Assembly: GCF_045066735.1 (NCBI RefSeq)
Contig: NZ_JBISHH010000022.1
Location: forward strand, 62,001-126,000
Direction: 5' to 3'
From: Algibacter sp045066735
GTDB lineage: Bacteria; Bacteroidota; Bacteroidia; Flavobacteriales; Flavobacteriaceae
DNA: 64,000 nucleotides
Shown piece by piece: positions 50,446 to 59,885 of the stretch. Below the pieces are notes generated by a model. That model was not told where the DNA came from. It did not search any database and saw nothing but the letters and a program-made list of their open reading frames with translations. Both the position numbers and the translations under genes were made by a program. Each line of letters starts with the position of its first letter. Position 1 is the first letter of the stretch.

Positions 50446-52135
50446 TTGGAATAAGTATTTGGATGATACATGAAATTGAAATTACAATAGCGCAACCCAC
50501 AAAATTTAACCATAGAAATGGTAGATTAATCACTTCGTTTAAATCTAATAGATATAGTGCAATTACAATAACTTGTGTTAATAATGCACCGATAAATACG
50601 GCGTTACCTTTTACAAATTTAAAGAAAAATGCTAGAAGAAAAACACCGAGAACATTACCATAAAATATAGAACCAATAATGTTTACTAACTGAATTAAAT
50701 TTTCAGCCAAATTAGCAACACAAGCTACGCCTATAGCTATTATTCCCCAAGCAAAAGTAAACCATCGAGATGCTTTTACCATCTCTTCTTCTGTTTTTTC
50801 ACTGGTATTTCGTTTGTATAAATCTATGGTTGTTGTAGAGCCTAAAGCATTTAATTCACTCGCGGTACTAGACATGGCTGCACTTAAAATTACAGCTAAT
50901 AGTAAACCGATTAATCCACGAGGTAAATTGTTTAGAATAAAATGGATAAATACATAATCTTTATCATTGCTTTCTATTTTTATGTTTTCACTTTCCGAAG
51001 CTTTATCAATTAAATCTCTAGCTTCTTTTCTTAGGTCATCATTGGCTTCATTTGCTAAAGCAATGTATTTTGAAGCATCGGGATTATCAGAATTTAAGAA
51101 CGATTTAATAATATTTTGCTTGTCGTTAAAAATAGCTGTTTGTTCTGCCTGAAGCGTTTTGTATTCATCGGCATATTTAGATTGTAACACAACCTCCGTA
51201 GCAGTTGGGTTAAAGTTTACAGGTGCTTCATTAAATTGATAAAACACGAAAACCATAATACCCACAAATAAAATAAAGAACTGCATCGGTATTTTTAAAA
51301 GTCCGTTAAAAATTAAGCCCAATTGCATTTCTTTAACCGATTTCCCCGAAAGGTAGCGCTGTACTTGGCTTTGATCGGTACCAAAATAAGATAACATTAA
51401 AAATGTACCACCAATAATACCACTCCAAAATGTATAACGATTATTTAAATTGAATGAAAAATCTAAAACTTCCATTTTTCCACTAGCTCCGGCAATATCA
51501 AGCGCTTTGCTAAAGGTAATGTCTTGCGGCAGTTTGCTTACAATTAAAAAGAAAGCCACCAACATACCAATAAAAATAATAACCATTTGATGTTTTTGCG
51601 TGACGTTTACCGCGCGTGTACCACCAGAAACAGTGTAGATAATAACGAGTAAACCAATAACAATATTTAGGGTGAGTAAATCCCATTTAAGAACAACAGA
51701 GAGTATAATGGCTGGAGCAAAAATGGTAATTCCTGCTGCTAAACCACGCTGAATTAAAAATAGAATAGCTGTTAAGGTTCTTGTTTTTAAATCGAATCTA
51801 TTTTCTAGAAATTCGTATGCTGTATATACTTTTAATCTATGGTATAATGGTATGAAAACCATACAAATAACTACCATGGCTATTGGTAAGCCAAAGTAAA
51901 ATTGAACAAAGCCCATGCCATCGTTAAAAGCTTGCCCAGGTGTTGATAGAAAGGTGATGGCACTTGCTTGTGTAGCCATTACTGATAAGCCAATAGTCCA
52001 CCATTTAGAGGTGTTTCCGCCTTTTAAATAATCTTGTACATTGCGGCTGCCTCGTGTTTGGTATGTTCCGTAGGCTACTATGGCAATTAGTGTAAAGCAA
52101 AGTACGGCCCAATCCACCCAATTTAAAGTATCCAT
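50423..52135 (-). CDS. Sodium:solute symporter family transporter
   Basis: A 570-residue membrane transporter with about 13-14 helices, LeuT fold of the SSS family. The conserved TFLSTPGQAF, GGTRAVNVTQ and DQSQVQRYLSGKS segments are characteristic of eukaryote-SGLT-like members. A hydrophilic insert at ~290-365 is unusual in size. Solute unknown; the operon suggests an amino or acidic sugar. A 36-residue membrane protein is encoded 3 bp upstream. Confidence 0.92.
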   Translation of the reverse strand: MDTLNWVDWAVLCFTLIAIVAYGTYQTRGSRNVQDYLKGGNTSKWWTIGLSVMATQASAITFLSTPGQAFNDGMGFVQFYFGLPIAMVVICMVFIPLYHRLKVYTAYEFLENRFDLKTRTLTAILFLIQRGLAAGITIFAPAIILSVVLKWDLLTLNIVIGLLVIIYTVSGGTRAVNVTQKHQMVIIFIGMLVAFFLIVSKLPQDITFSKALDIAGASGKMEVLDFSFNLNNRYTFWSGIIGGTFLMLSYFGTDQSQVQRYLSGKSVKEMQLGLIFNGLLKIPMQFFILFVGIMVFVFYQFNEAPVNFNPTATEVVLQSKYADEYKTLQAEQTAIFNDKQNIIKSFLNSDNPDASKYIALANEANDDLRKEARDLIDKASESENIKIESNDKDYVFIHFILNNLPRGLIGLLLAVILSAAMSSTASELNALGSTTTIDLYKRNTSEKTEEEMVKASRWFTFAWGIIAIGVACVANLAENLIQLVNIIGSIFYGNVLGVFLLAFFFKFVKGNAVFIGALLTQVIVIALYLLDLNEVINLPFLWLNFVGCAIVISISCIIQILIPNDKSIRS

Positions 52136-52138
52136 AAA

Positions 52139-52249
52139 TTAAAAGGCTTTTGTAATTAAATAAAACAGAATAAAATAAATAGCATTTGCAATTAAAACCA
52201 CAGAATATAATTTTAGCCAAACTTGCTTTTTCGGTTGTTTTTCTTCCAT
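52139..52249 (-). CDS. 36-residue single-pass membrane protein
   Basis: ATG at 52247-52249, stop at 52139-52141. The protein is basic at the N-terminus (MEEKQPKKQVW) then one continuous hydrophobic helix (LYSVVLIANAIYFILFYLI) and ends TKAF. It begins 2 bp after the PIG-L stop and ends 3 bp before the symporter ATG, leaving no room for anything but a co-translated peptide. No family known to me with certainty; it may be a small accessory subunit of the symporter. I consider it real because of the spacing and the clean helix. Confidence 0.8.
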   Translation of the reverse strand: MEEKQPKKQVWLKLYSVVLIANAIYFILFYLITKAF

Positions 52250-52251
52250 AA

Positions 52252-54777
52252 TTAATCGTTTAGTTTTGCTTCTTGTTTTAAATCTTCTTTACCAATAGAA
52301 AGCATGTTTGCAAACAATCTATAAGCACCAGAAACACCAGCAGGGAATTCTCTAAAAAAGCTTAAACCTGTATAAATAAAGTAGCCATTACCGTGTTTTG
52401 CAACAAGTAAACTTCCTTTTTTATCGGTTTCACCTTTATCATGCATAGATAAAATAGGAGTAAAGGCAGGTGCCCAATTACTTGGGAAATATAACCCACG
52501 TTCTTGCGTCCAGCCTTCAAAGTCGTGTTGTGTAATTTTGTTTGGGTAATTTAATACGGGATGTTCAGGGTTTAAAAATGTAACTTCGGCTGTTTCATCG
52601 GTAACTCTATCACGAGAAAGTGTGATATCAAAGGGCGCTAAATTATCAACTTTTAAGCGATGGTTGGTGTTGTATTGCACAATCATATTTCCGCCTTGAG
52701 CGACAAAATCGAAAAGTAATTCTTGTTTAAATTTTAATGTTTCAACCGTATTATAGGCTCTAATTCCAACAACTACAGCATCAAAATTATTTAATATTGC
52801 CGCATTAATTTCGTCTGGGTTTAAAATACGAACATGGTATCCAATTTGTTGCAAACTTTCGGGAACTACATCTCCAGCACCTTGAATGTAGGCTATGTTT
52901 TCTCCTTTCTTTTTTATATCTAAACGTACAATTTTACTTTCGCTAGGCAATAAAACGGTTTGAAACGGAATATGATCGTAATCAATTTCAATTAGCTCTT
53001 TAGTATAATCTTTATCACCAATATGCACTATAGGGCTAATAATGCCCTCACTTTGATTTTTTGGAGGAATTACAGTAAAGACTAAGGTTTGCTCTTCACC
53101 TTTGTTTTTAATTGAAATTTTTTGGTTTTTAGGAAAGATACTCCAATCTTTTGGATGGCAAACTTCTACAGAACCCTCTAAGTTATCTCGTCCAGCTTTA
53201 ACAATAACTGTAATATCGTGCTGTGCATCAGAATTTAGAATAATTACCTTTTCTGTTATTTTTGCTGATACTTCCGGAATAATTTCAAACGGACGATATA
53301 ATTCACCTTTGTCTGGTTTAGAATAGCGATACACTACATTTTTAGTAAATGTAATAGGCGTATTATTTATTAGAAGATTGAAATCTACTTTATAGGTTCG
53401 AGGTGTTTCTGGTAAACCTATCAAGTTTTTATCGTCTACTTGATACATACCCAAAGTTCCTTTTTTAGTAAGCCAATAAGGTGTAGTCGGGTTTTGATGG
53501 CTACCTACTTTGAAGGTTTCTTTGAAGTTGAATTTGGTGTTTTCTTTTAGTTCAATACGCTTAGCAATAGTTATAAGATTTGCGTTTTTAAGGCTTTCTA
53601 ACGTAATATTTTGATTGCTCCGGTTTAAAACTTCAAGATTTAAGGTTACTGTTTCGTTTTGAGTGGCCCAAGGCGTTTCTGCCGAAGCTTCTAGGTATAA
53701 GCCAGCACACATTTCTATAACCGATTTTAATTCTTCAGTTTTTTTAATTTTCCAATGCTCATTTTCTATGTTTTGAAGCAATTTATAGGCTTCAACAAGT
53801 TGCGGAATGTGTTGCGAAGGTGTTTTAAAGTTGAAATTCTTTTCAACTTCATATAAAATATCTCCAATAGCTTTACCGCCTTTTATACGATTCCATGAGG
53901 TATCGATACCTTCAAAAATATTTTTGTTTTCTCCCAAGGGATCGCCTTTTAAAAACTCAATATACTCTGTTTGAGATCCACGCTCTAATGTGCGCCCAAA
54001 ACCTTGGCATAAATGCTGACTTCTTGCTTGTGCTGCAACTTCGTTATTAGACAACCCTTTTAATGGGTAATAAACACCAATATCGAAAGTTAGCATGTTA
54101 CTTTTATCGACTTTGTTAAACTTTTCTTCACTACCGTATGCCCACCAGCTTGTATTGTAAAAAATACGTTTGGGTTGCCATAAATCGGTTTGGTTTAATT
54201 GATTTGGATAAGCTGTACTTTTATTTGCTAAGTCAAAAGCTTCTAAGCTTAAAATAGCAGAACTCGTATGGTGGCCATGCGTGGTACCCGGTGTTCTATG
54301 GTCGAACCTATTAATAATAACATCTGGTTTATACTGGCGTATTGCTAACACAACATCACTTAAAACCTGGTCCTCATTCCAAATGTGTAAAGTTTCTTCA
54401 GGATCTTTTGAATAACCAAAATCGTTGGCTCTAGAAAAACGCTGTTCTCCGCCATCAACGCCTCTAGCGGCAAGTAATTCTTGGGTTCTAATAACTCCTA
54501 ATAATTCTCTTATTTCTGGACCAATTAGGTTTTGTCCGCCGTCGCCTCTAGTTAAAGAAAGGTAGGCTGTACGTGCTTTTACCTCGTTAGAAAGGTATGA
54601 GATTAATCGTGTGTTTTCATCATCAGGATGAGCTGCAACATACAATACTGACCCCAAAAAATTAAGTTTTTCTATAGATTCGTAAATCTCTGTAGATGCA
54701 GGTGTTTTTGGCTTTTGTGCTTGTAAAAATGAAACAGTAAAAACTAGTAATATAAAATAATACTTAGTGCTTTGCAT
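52252..54777 (-). CDS. PIG-L (LmbE-like) family deacetylase with extended C-terminus
   Basis: An 841-residue exported protein. Signal peptide ~1-20. PIG-L domain ~40-290 with the zinc motif AHPDDENTR (His50, Asp52/53) and GHHTSSAIL. The remaining ~550 residues hold beta-rich regions (NPTTPYWLTKKGTLGMYQ) and a C-terminal glutamine-amidotransferase-like/ThuA-like fold (NFDAVVVGIRAYNT, GGNMIVQYNT, HPVLNYPNKIT). PIG-L enzymes deacetylate N-acetyl sugars. First gene of the operon with the tiny membrane protein, symporter and oxidoreductase. Confidence 0.88.
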   Translation of the reverse strand: MQSTKYYFILLVFTVSFLQAQKPKTPASTEIYESIEKLNFLGSVLYVAAHPDDENTRLISYLSNEVKARTAYLSLTRGDGGQNLIGPEIRELLGVIRTQELLAARGVDGGEQRFSRANDFGYSKDPEETLHIWNEDQVLSDVVLAIRQYKPDVIINRFDHRTPGTTHGHHTSSAILSLEAFDLANKSTAYPNQLNQTDLWQPKRIFYNTSWWAYGSEEKFNKVDKSNMLTFDIGVYYPLKGLSNNEVAAQARSQHLCQGFGRTLERGSQTEYIEFLKGDPLGENKNIFEGIDTSWNRIKGGKAIGDILYEVEKNFNFKTPSQHIPQLVEAYKLLQNIENEHWKIKKTEELKSVIEMCAGLYLEASAETPWATQNETVTLNLEVLNRSNQNITLESLKNANLITIAKRIELKENTKFNFKETFKVGSHQNPTTPYWLTKKGTLGMYQVDDKNLIGLPETPRTYKVDFNLLINNTPITFTKNVVYRYSKPDKGELYRPFEIIPEVSAKITEKVIILNSDAQHDITVIVKAGRDNLEGSVEVCHPKDWSIFPKNQKISIKNKGEEQTLVFTVIPPKNQSEGIISPIVHIGDKDYTKELIEIDYDHIPFQTVLLPSESKIVRLDIKKKGENIAYIQGAGDVVPESLQQIGYHVRILNPDEINAAILNNFDAVVVGIRAYNTVETLKFKQELLFDFVAQGGNMIVQYNTNHRLKVDNLAPFDITLSRDRVTDETAEVTFLNPEHPVLNYPNKITQHDFEGWTQERGLYFPSNWAPAFTPILSMHDKGETDKKGSLLVAKHGNGYFIYTGLSFFREFPAGVSGAYRLFANMLSIGKEDLKQEAKLND

Positions 54778-54801
54778 AAAAAAAGGTAGTTAGCTAAGCT
54801 C

Positions 54802-54809
54802 CAAATATA
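54802..54809 (-). promoter_or_regulatory. Candidate -7 element of the PIG-L operon
   Basis: Minus-strand TATATTTG, 24 nt upstream of the PIG-L ATG at 54777. Confidence 0.45.
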
Positions 54810-54906
54810 ACAAAGATTGAAAGGGTATAGGGTGGTTTTAATGTTTCTTTAACTTTATGTTTTTTTATTAGAAACAGCGCATAGTTTTTAAACACGTTAT
54901 TTAACA

Positions 54907-55974
54907 TTATAACCACTTTTTTCTTTTGAAATAGATTAGCATGCCTATAAAAATCGCAATCATTACACCCCAAAGAATAAAATAGGAATGTTGGTAGTGT
55001 AATTCTGGTATATTATCGAAATTCATACCATAAATTCCTGCTATGAAAGTTAGTGGTATAAAAATGGAAGCCATAATGGTGAGCACTTTCATGACCTCGT
55101 TCATTTTATTACTAATGGTGGTCATGTACATATCCATTAAACTCCAAATCATTTCGCGGTAAATGTCAATGTTTTCAGAAACTTGAATTAAGTGGTCGTA
55201 AACATCGCGATAATAGTTTAATGTGTTTTTAGAAATAAGGGCATTATCACTTTTTTCAATTCTATTTATTACATCGCGCAGCGGGAAAATAGCACGGCGT
55301 ACTTTTAAAATTTCACGTTTTAAATTTTGAATACTCTGGCTAACATCATCAGTGGCGTTTCCGTTAAAAATGTCGGTTTCAAAATCTTCAATTTTATCAC
55401 CTAAAATTTCAATAATATTAAAGTAATAATCTACAACCGCATCTATTAAAACATAGAGTAAATAATCAGAATCCATGGTTCTAACTCGTCCTTTTGCAGT
55501 TCTAATACGTTCTCTTACGGCGTCAAAAACATCACCTTCAGATTCTTGGAAAGATAGCACATGGTTTTTACCTAAAATAAAACTTACTTGTTCCGATATT
55601 ATTTTTTCATCCTTATCGTAATACAGCATTTTTAAAACAACAAACAAATAATCGTCATATTCATCAATTTTCGGGCGTTGAGAAATATTTACAATATCTT
55701 CTAAAACTAGAGGGTGAAAATCGAAATGTGCTGCTAGTTTCTCAATTTCTTTAACATGGTTTAGCCCATTTAAGTTTATCCAAGTAATGGAGTCACTTCC
55801 TTTAAATTTAAAGGTTTCCGAAACATCGGTTAAGTGGTTTTCTGTAAATCCCTTTTCGTTATAATCAAAGACTTCAATAAAGAGTTTTTCTGAAGATTTG
55901 GAACCTGTATAAATGGCTGTTCCAGGTACTTGTCCTGCCTTTTTCTTATAATTATGTTTTCTCGCTTTAGCCAT
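54907..55974 (-). CDS. corA: Magnesium/cobalt transport protein CorA
   Basis: A 355-residue channel. Long cytoplasmic N-terminal domain, helical stalk, two C-terminal transmembrane helices (VLTIMASIFIPLTFIAGIYG and FILWGVMIAIFIGMLIYF) with the selectivity motif GMN between them (YGMNFDN). The basic C-terminus KRKKWL is typical. Transports Mg2+ (also Co2+/Ni2+). Confidence 0.96.
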   Translation of the reverse strand: MAKARKHNYKKKAGQVPGTAIYTGSKSSEKLFIEVFDYNEKGFTENHLTDVSETFKFKGSDSITWINLNGLNHVKEIEKLAAHFDFHPLVLEDIVNISQRPKIDEYDDYLFVVLKMLYYDKDEKIISEQVSFILGKNHVLSFQESEGDVFDAVRERIRTAKGRVRTMDSDYLLYVLIDAVVDYYFNIIEILGDKIEDFETDIFNGNATDDVSQSIQNLKREILKVRRAIFPLRDVINRIEKSDNALISKNTLNYYRDVYDHLIQVSENIDIYREMIWSLMDMYMTTISNKMNEVMKVLTIMASIFIPLTFIAGIYGMNFDNIPELHYQHSYFILWGVMIAIFIGMLIYFKRKKWL

Positions 55975-56006
55975 TTGGAATAGTATTAGATAAAGATATA
56001 AATAAT

Positions 56007-56552
56007 TTAAATAGCGTCAACGCCGTCATCAATGGGCTCGTCAATGGCATCTTTTTGTATTAGAGTAACGGCTTTTTGTAGCATTAGGTTATTAGGGTAA
56101 GTTACTAAGTTTCCGTTATCTAATCTTAAATGTATTTGAAAAGCTCTAATATCTTCAATAATAGCCATAATAGGAAAATCTTTATCATGGATTTCAATTT
56201 TATCACCCACTTTATAAGGGAAGTTGAAAAACATAATAATTCCGGAAGTAATGTTGCTTAAAATAGACCAAATAGCAAATAGTGCAATACCGATAACAGC
56301 AAAAACGGAAGAAAAAACAACCGCTAAATCATGTACTTGAGCTCCGAATATAAAGGATTCTATTAGAACGGCTAGTAAAACTATAGTTACGGTAATATAG
56401 CGTCTAATTAATCGAATTCTAGCATCGTTTATCCCGCTTGTATGCCCAATTTTGGTAATTGCAAAATGTATTAAATACCTAATAATTAACAGAACAACAA
56501 CTACAACAGCTGTTGAAATTAATTCATTTTTAAAAGTTTCAAAAAACTGCAT
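56007..56552 (-). CDS. Small mechanosensitive ion channel (MscS family)
   Basis: A 181-residue protein with two to three helices and a short MscS-type beta domain: SNITSGIIMFFNFPYKVGDKIEI is the pore-helix to beta transition, and YPNNLMLQKAVTLI the end. It lacks the large C-terminal cage of E. coli MscS, as many Bacteroidetes paralogues do. Just downstream (32 bp) is corA on the same strand. Confidence 0.88.
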   Translation of the reverse strand: MQFFETFKNELISTAVVVVVLLIIRYLIHFAITKIGHTSGINDARIRLIRRYITVTIVLLAVLIESFIFGAQVHDLAVVFSSVFAVIGIALFAIWSILSNITSGIIMFFNFPYKVGDKIEIHDKDFPIMAIIEDIRAFQIHLRLDNGNLVTYPNNLMLQKAVTLIQKDAIDEPIDDGVDAI

Positions 56553-56575
56553 GCTTTATGGTTTTTAATTTGCAG

Positions 56576-56583
56576 CAAATATA
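56576..56583 (-). promoter_or_regulatory. Candidate -7 element of the MscS-like/corA unit
   Basis: Minus-strand TATATTTG, 23 nt upstream of the ATG at 56552. Confidence 0.45.
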
Positions 56584-56620
56584 CTCTAGAAAGGAAAGTA
56601 ATGATTGCTTTTGTTTATTT

Positions 56621-57217
56621 TTAAATAGGCCTATCGGCAAGGCTATTTAAAGTTTGATAAACCAAATGTGTTGGTAAGCCCATAACATTAAAGTATGAGC
56701 CTTCTAGTTTGGTAACACCAATTTGTCCAATCCATTCTTGAATGCCATATGCGCCAGCTTTATCAAAGGGTTTTGCCGTTTTTATATAATAAAGAATCTC
56801 TTCGTCTGTAAAGGCTTTAAAACTTACTTTTGTAATAGAGTGTAGCGTTTTTTCTAATGTTTTTGTTGTAAAACAAACCGATGTAATTACCTCGTGTGTA
56901 TTATTACTTAAAGATTTTAAAATATTAAAAGCATCTGCTTCATCTGTTGGCTTGCCTAAAGCAGTATTATTATGCCAAACTATGGTGTCGCTAGTTATTA
57001 AAATATCATTTTTTAGTAATTCATCTTTAAAAGGAATGGCTTTTAGTTGTGCCAAATAATCGCTTATTTCAAAATGAGTTAATCTATTAGGGTATTCTTC
57101 TTTTACAGGCTTTAGTCTAATTTCAAAATCTAAACCTAAGTCTCTAAAAAATTGCTGTCTACGCGGCGATCCCGAAGCAAGAATAATATTATGGTTTTTT
57201 AGTTTTTCTTTAAGCAT
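56621..57217 (-). CDS. maf: Maf-like nucleoside triphosphate pyrophosphatase
   Basis: A 198-residue house-cleaning NTP pyrophosphatase (dTTP/UTP or methylated nucleotides). Motifs LASGSPRRQQFFRDLG (~14-29), SDTIVWHNNTALGKP (Asp), and EWIGQIGVTKLEGSYFNVMGLP. Normal length. Between the MscS-like gene and a UbiA gene on the same strand. Confidence 0.95.
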   Translation of the reverse strand: MLKEKLKNHNIILASGSPRRQQFFRDLGLDFEIRLKPVKEEYPNRLTHFEISDYLAQLKAIPFKDELLKNDILITSDTIVWHNNTALGKPTDEADAFNILKSLSNNTHEVITSVCFTTKTLEKTLHSITKVSFKAFTDEEILYYIKTAKPFDKAGAYGIQEWIGQIGVTKLEGSYFNVMGLPTHLVYQTLNSLADRPI

Positions 57218-57320
57218 ATGTTTAAAATGTTACATCAAGGTCTACTGAGGTGTATTGGCTTTAATAGATTGTATTTATTTGCTATTGTGCTAGCGCTTTC
57301 CGAGAACTATGCGGAATAAC

Positions 57321-58238
57321 TCAGTTTTTTAAGTTAAAATAGTAAATTAACAAAGAAAACACTCCAAAAAGCATAACCAATTTTATCAAATTACTGATAA
57401 AATGATAATCCTTTTTGGATTTAGCGTTAAACACTTTAATGTTAATAAATATAAGCGGACCTACGATAAAAAAAGTAAAATAACCAACAGCAAGGATATC
57501 TTTATAGAGCGAATTTACAATATAGTATATAATAGCTAAAACCGGAATTAGTGATAAAACAAACAGGATATAATTGGTTCTATCTCTACCAATAGCAATA
57601 GGTAGAGTGTTCATCCCTGCTTTGTAATCTCCATCAATATCTTCTATATCTTTTGCGATTTCTCGTATTAAATTTAGCAGAAAAGCAAAAATGGCATAAT
57701 CAAAAATAATTTTAAAAAAGGTAAGTTGTATCGCTCTGTTTTCTAGAGTAAGTGCGGGTAGTAATTCAAAAACACCAACAATTAAAATACTTAGAGCAAC
57801 AAGTATAGAAATAACAATATTACCAATTAAGAGGGTTCGTTTTAAGTAGGTTGCATACACATAAAGCAAAGCCGATATAATAACAAAAAGCGAAAAAAAA
57901 GCACTTTTACCAACTCGATGTGATATATAGAAACCAACACCAACGCCTACAAAATTTAAAATAATGAAGAGGTTGTAAGCAGTTTTCTCCGAGATACTTT
58001 CACCAACAATAAGTTTGTCGGGTTTGTTTACAAAATCCGTTTCAACATCATAAATATCATTAATAACATTTCCGGCAGCAGCAATGCAAATGGTAGCAAA
58101 AATTAAGAGCGAAATGCCAGCACCATCTAAACTTATAGCAACTCCAAAAGGCTCCAGAAGGGCATATTTAACCAATAATTGCGTCAAGACAATCATTACT
58201 AAATTCTTCCATCGAATAATATTTAAAACGTTAAGCAT
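57321..58238 (-). CDS. UbiA-family prenyltransferase (geranylgeranylglyceryl-phosphate synthase-like)
   Basis: A 305-residue protein with eight to nine helices. Two Asp-rich motifs: NVINDIYDVETDFVNKPDK and AKDIEDIDGDYKAGMNTLPI. These and the length fit digeranylgeranylglyceryl-phosphate synthase-like UbiA members found in Bacteroidetes. The exact prenyl acceptor (quinone, glycerol phosphate or heme) is uncertain. Confidence 0.85.
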   Translation of the reverse strand: MLNVLNIIRWKNLVMIVLTQLLVKYALLEPFGVAISLDGAGISLLIFATICIAAAGNVINDIYDVETDFVNKPDKLIVGESISEKTAYNLFIILNFVGVGVGFYISHRVGKSAFFSLFVIISALLYVYATYLKRTLLIGNIVISILVALSILIVGVFELLPALTLENRAIQLTFFKIIFDYAIFAFLLNLIREIAKDIEDIDGDYKAGMNTLPIAIGRDRTNYILFVLSLIPVLAIIYYIVNSLYKDILAVGYFTFFIVGPLIFINIKVFNAKSKKDYHFISNLIKLVMLFGVFSLLIYYFNLKN

Positions 58239-58276
58239 TTATCAAATAGAATATAAAATAAGAAAAAAGTAAAAAC

Positions 58277-58284
58277 CAAAATTA
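58277..58284 (-). promoter_or_regulatory. Candidate -7 element of the UbiA-family gene
   Basis: Minus-strand TAATTTTG, 38 nt upstream of the ATG at 58238 and just after the kdsC-like stop. Confidence 0.35.
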
Positions 58285-58303
58285 TAGTAAGCAATGCTCG
58301 AAA

Positions 58304-58834
58304 CTAGTCAAACTGCGCGCTATAAAAACCGCTCCATTTTCCTTGTACTTTAAGAACTTGTTCAATAACATCTCTAACGGCACCTTTACCACCTTTTTTA
58401 TGCGAAATATACTTAGAAATACTTTTAATTTCCGGAACAGCGTCCTGAGGACAACAAGGCAAGCCAATTCCCTTCATTACTGGGTAATCTGGAATATCGT
58501 CTCCCATAAAAAGTACATTTTCAGATTTAATGTCATTCTCTGACAAATAATCATCCAATTGTTCAATTTTATTCTTCGCTCCCAAATAGATATGCTCAAT
58601 CCCTAAACCTTCTAAACGTATGCGTACACCTTCATTTTTTCCACCAGAAATAATGCACATATTGTACCCTTTATCAACAGCAGCTCTAATAGCATACCCA
58701 TCTTTTACATTCATGGTGCGTAACATTTCACCATTTGTTAAAACCGAAACCGTACCATCAGTAAGCACACCATCTACATCAAAAACAAAAGTTGTAATGT
58801 GTTCCAAATACTCTTTATAGCTTTTTTCTTCCAT
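58304..58834 (-). CDS. HAD-IIIA phosphatase, KdsC-like
   Basis: A 176-residue cap-less HAD phosphatase. Motif I FDVDGVLTDG (Asp19, Asp21), IISGGKNEGVRIR, and VLFMGDDIPDYPVMKGIGLPCCP. This equals 3-deoxy-D-manno-octulosonate 8-phosphate phosphatase (KdsC), which makes Kdo for lipopolysaccharide. Overlaps the DUF2520 gene by 20 bp. Confidence 0.9.
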   Translation of the reverse strand: MEEKSYKEYLEHITTFVFDVDGVLTDGTVSVLTNGEMLRTMNVKDGYAIRAAVDKGYNMCIISGGKNEGVRIRLEGLGIEHIYLGAKNKIEQLDDYLSENDIKSENVLFMGDDIPDYPVMKGIGLPCCPQDAVPEIKSISKYISHKKGGKGAVRDVIEQVLKVQGKWSGFYSAQFD

Positions 58835-59585
58835 GTGTTTTCTGTATTGATGCGGTTAGCAGTTCGTAAATCTTTTTATGTTCAATATTGTTATCCAATA
58901 TCTTTAAATGTTTTTTAATCGTTTTTTTATCGTGGCGTTTTGCAGGGCCTGTTTGCGCTCTAAATGGCGATAAATGCTCTATTTTTTTCGCTGTTTCTAA
59001 AATTAAAGGTTTTAAAATATCAAATTCAGCACCTTCACTTTCTGTAATTTCATGACCAATTCGATATAACTGATTCGTAAAATTATTAACAAAAACAGCC
59101 GCTAAATGCAGTACACGTCTTTGGTCGCTGTTTACCTTTTGTATCGGGCCACCTAAACTTAAGGCTAATTCCTTTAACATCGGAAAACTATCTTTATAAA
59201 TAGTTTCAATACACATTGGTACATTTGCAAAATCTAGTTCGGCACCTTTTGTAAAACTCTGTAGCGGGTAGAGAACGCCGCGTCTGTGTTTTTTATCTAA
59301 ATCATAAACGCCAACACCACCAGAAGTATGCACAACCACACGATCTTCAAACGGAAGTTGTTCAGATAAACCTGCAATAGCATCATCACTAACCGCTAAA
59401 ATATATACATCAGCGAGCTTCAAATTCTCTAAGTCGTCCGTAATATCAACCTCATGAGCATGTTCCGAAATCGAATCTAAACTCCTATTATACCATTGAG
59501 AAACAGTTACATTCTCTGCCTCACGAAAACCTCTATACAAATGGCTAGCTACATTGCCAGCCCCTAAAATTACTACTGAAATCAT
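58815..59585 (-). CDS. DUF2520 (Rossmann-like) protein
   Basis: A 256-residue protein with an N-terminal NAD(P)-binding motif ISVVILGAGNVASHLYRGF, VYILAVSDDAIAGLSEQL and VVHTSGGVGV. The C-terminal helical DUF2520 domain (HLAAVFVNNFTNQLYRIG, LSPFRAQTGPAKRHD) resembles 6PGDH-like dehydrogenases. The substrate is unknown. First gene of an operon with the KdsC-like phosphatase. Confidence 0.87.
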   Translation of the reverse strand: MISVVILGAGNVASHLYRGFREAENVTVSQWYNRSLDSISEHAHEVDITDDLENLKLADVYILAVSDDAIAGLSEQLPFEDRVVVHTSGGVGVYDLDKKHRRGVLYPLQSFTKGAELDFANVPMCIETIYKDSFPMLKELALSLGGPIQKVNSDQRRVLHLAAVFVNNFTNQLYRIGHEITESEGAEFDILKPLILETAKKIEHLSPFRAQTGPAKRHDKKTIKKHLKILDNNIEHKKIYELLTASIQKTHGRKKL

Positions 59586-59589
59586 TTTA

Positions 59590-59618
59590 CAAAAATACTA
59601 AGCAATTACCAATTTCAA
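59590..59618 (-). promoter_or_regulatory. Promoter, TTG-N18-TATTTTTG
   Basis: On the minus strand, TTG (59616-59618), 18 bp, TATTTTTG (59590-59597). The -7 element ends 4 nt before the DUF2520 ATG, so the transcript should be leaderless or nearly so. Confidence 0.55.
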
Positions 59619-59641
59619 ATTAATAAATCAAAATAATTTGC

Positions 59642-59722
59642 GCGTGCCCCAAGGGTCGGGCTTTCACTACTTGCTCCCTCCTAAGGTCGGGGAGCTCAAA
59701 CATGCCGTTCAATCCCTCACGC
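59642..59722 (+). repeat. Dispersed palindromic repeat, copy C
   Basis: Left end GCGTGCCCCAAGGGTCGGGC; right end GCCGTTCAATCCCTCACGC. Terminal GCGTG pairs with CACGC. A copy-specific GCTCCC/GGGAGC hairpin sits in the middle. It lies between two divergent genes, which gives a 300-bp gap with nothing else visible apart from the promoter at 59590-59618. Confidence 0.75.
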
Positions 59723-59885
59723 CTATATCCCTTAAGTTTTTGGCTAATACAAAACAGAGGTTTATCTATTTGTTTCATTAACATGGTTTTGGCTGGATTT
59801 TTCAAGTTGAAAAAAAATGAATCAGGCCAACCGAATAACCTAATCAGCACCAAGTTAATATTAAAATAAGCCTTAAATTTGAGCT

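Noticed and set aside
59620..59853. 77-codon minus-strand open frame across repeat copy C
   Set aside because: It reads through the palindromic repeat; the apparent protein simply translates the hairpin sequence.
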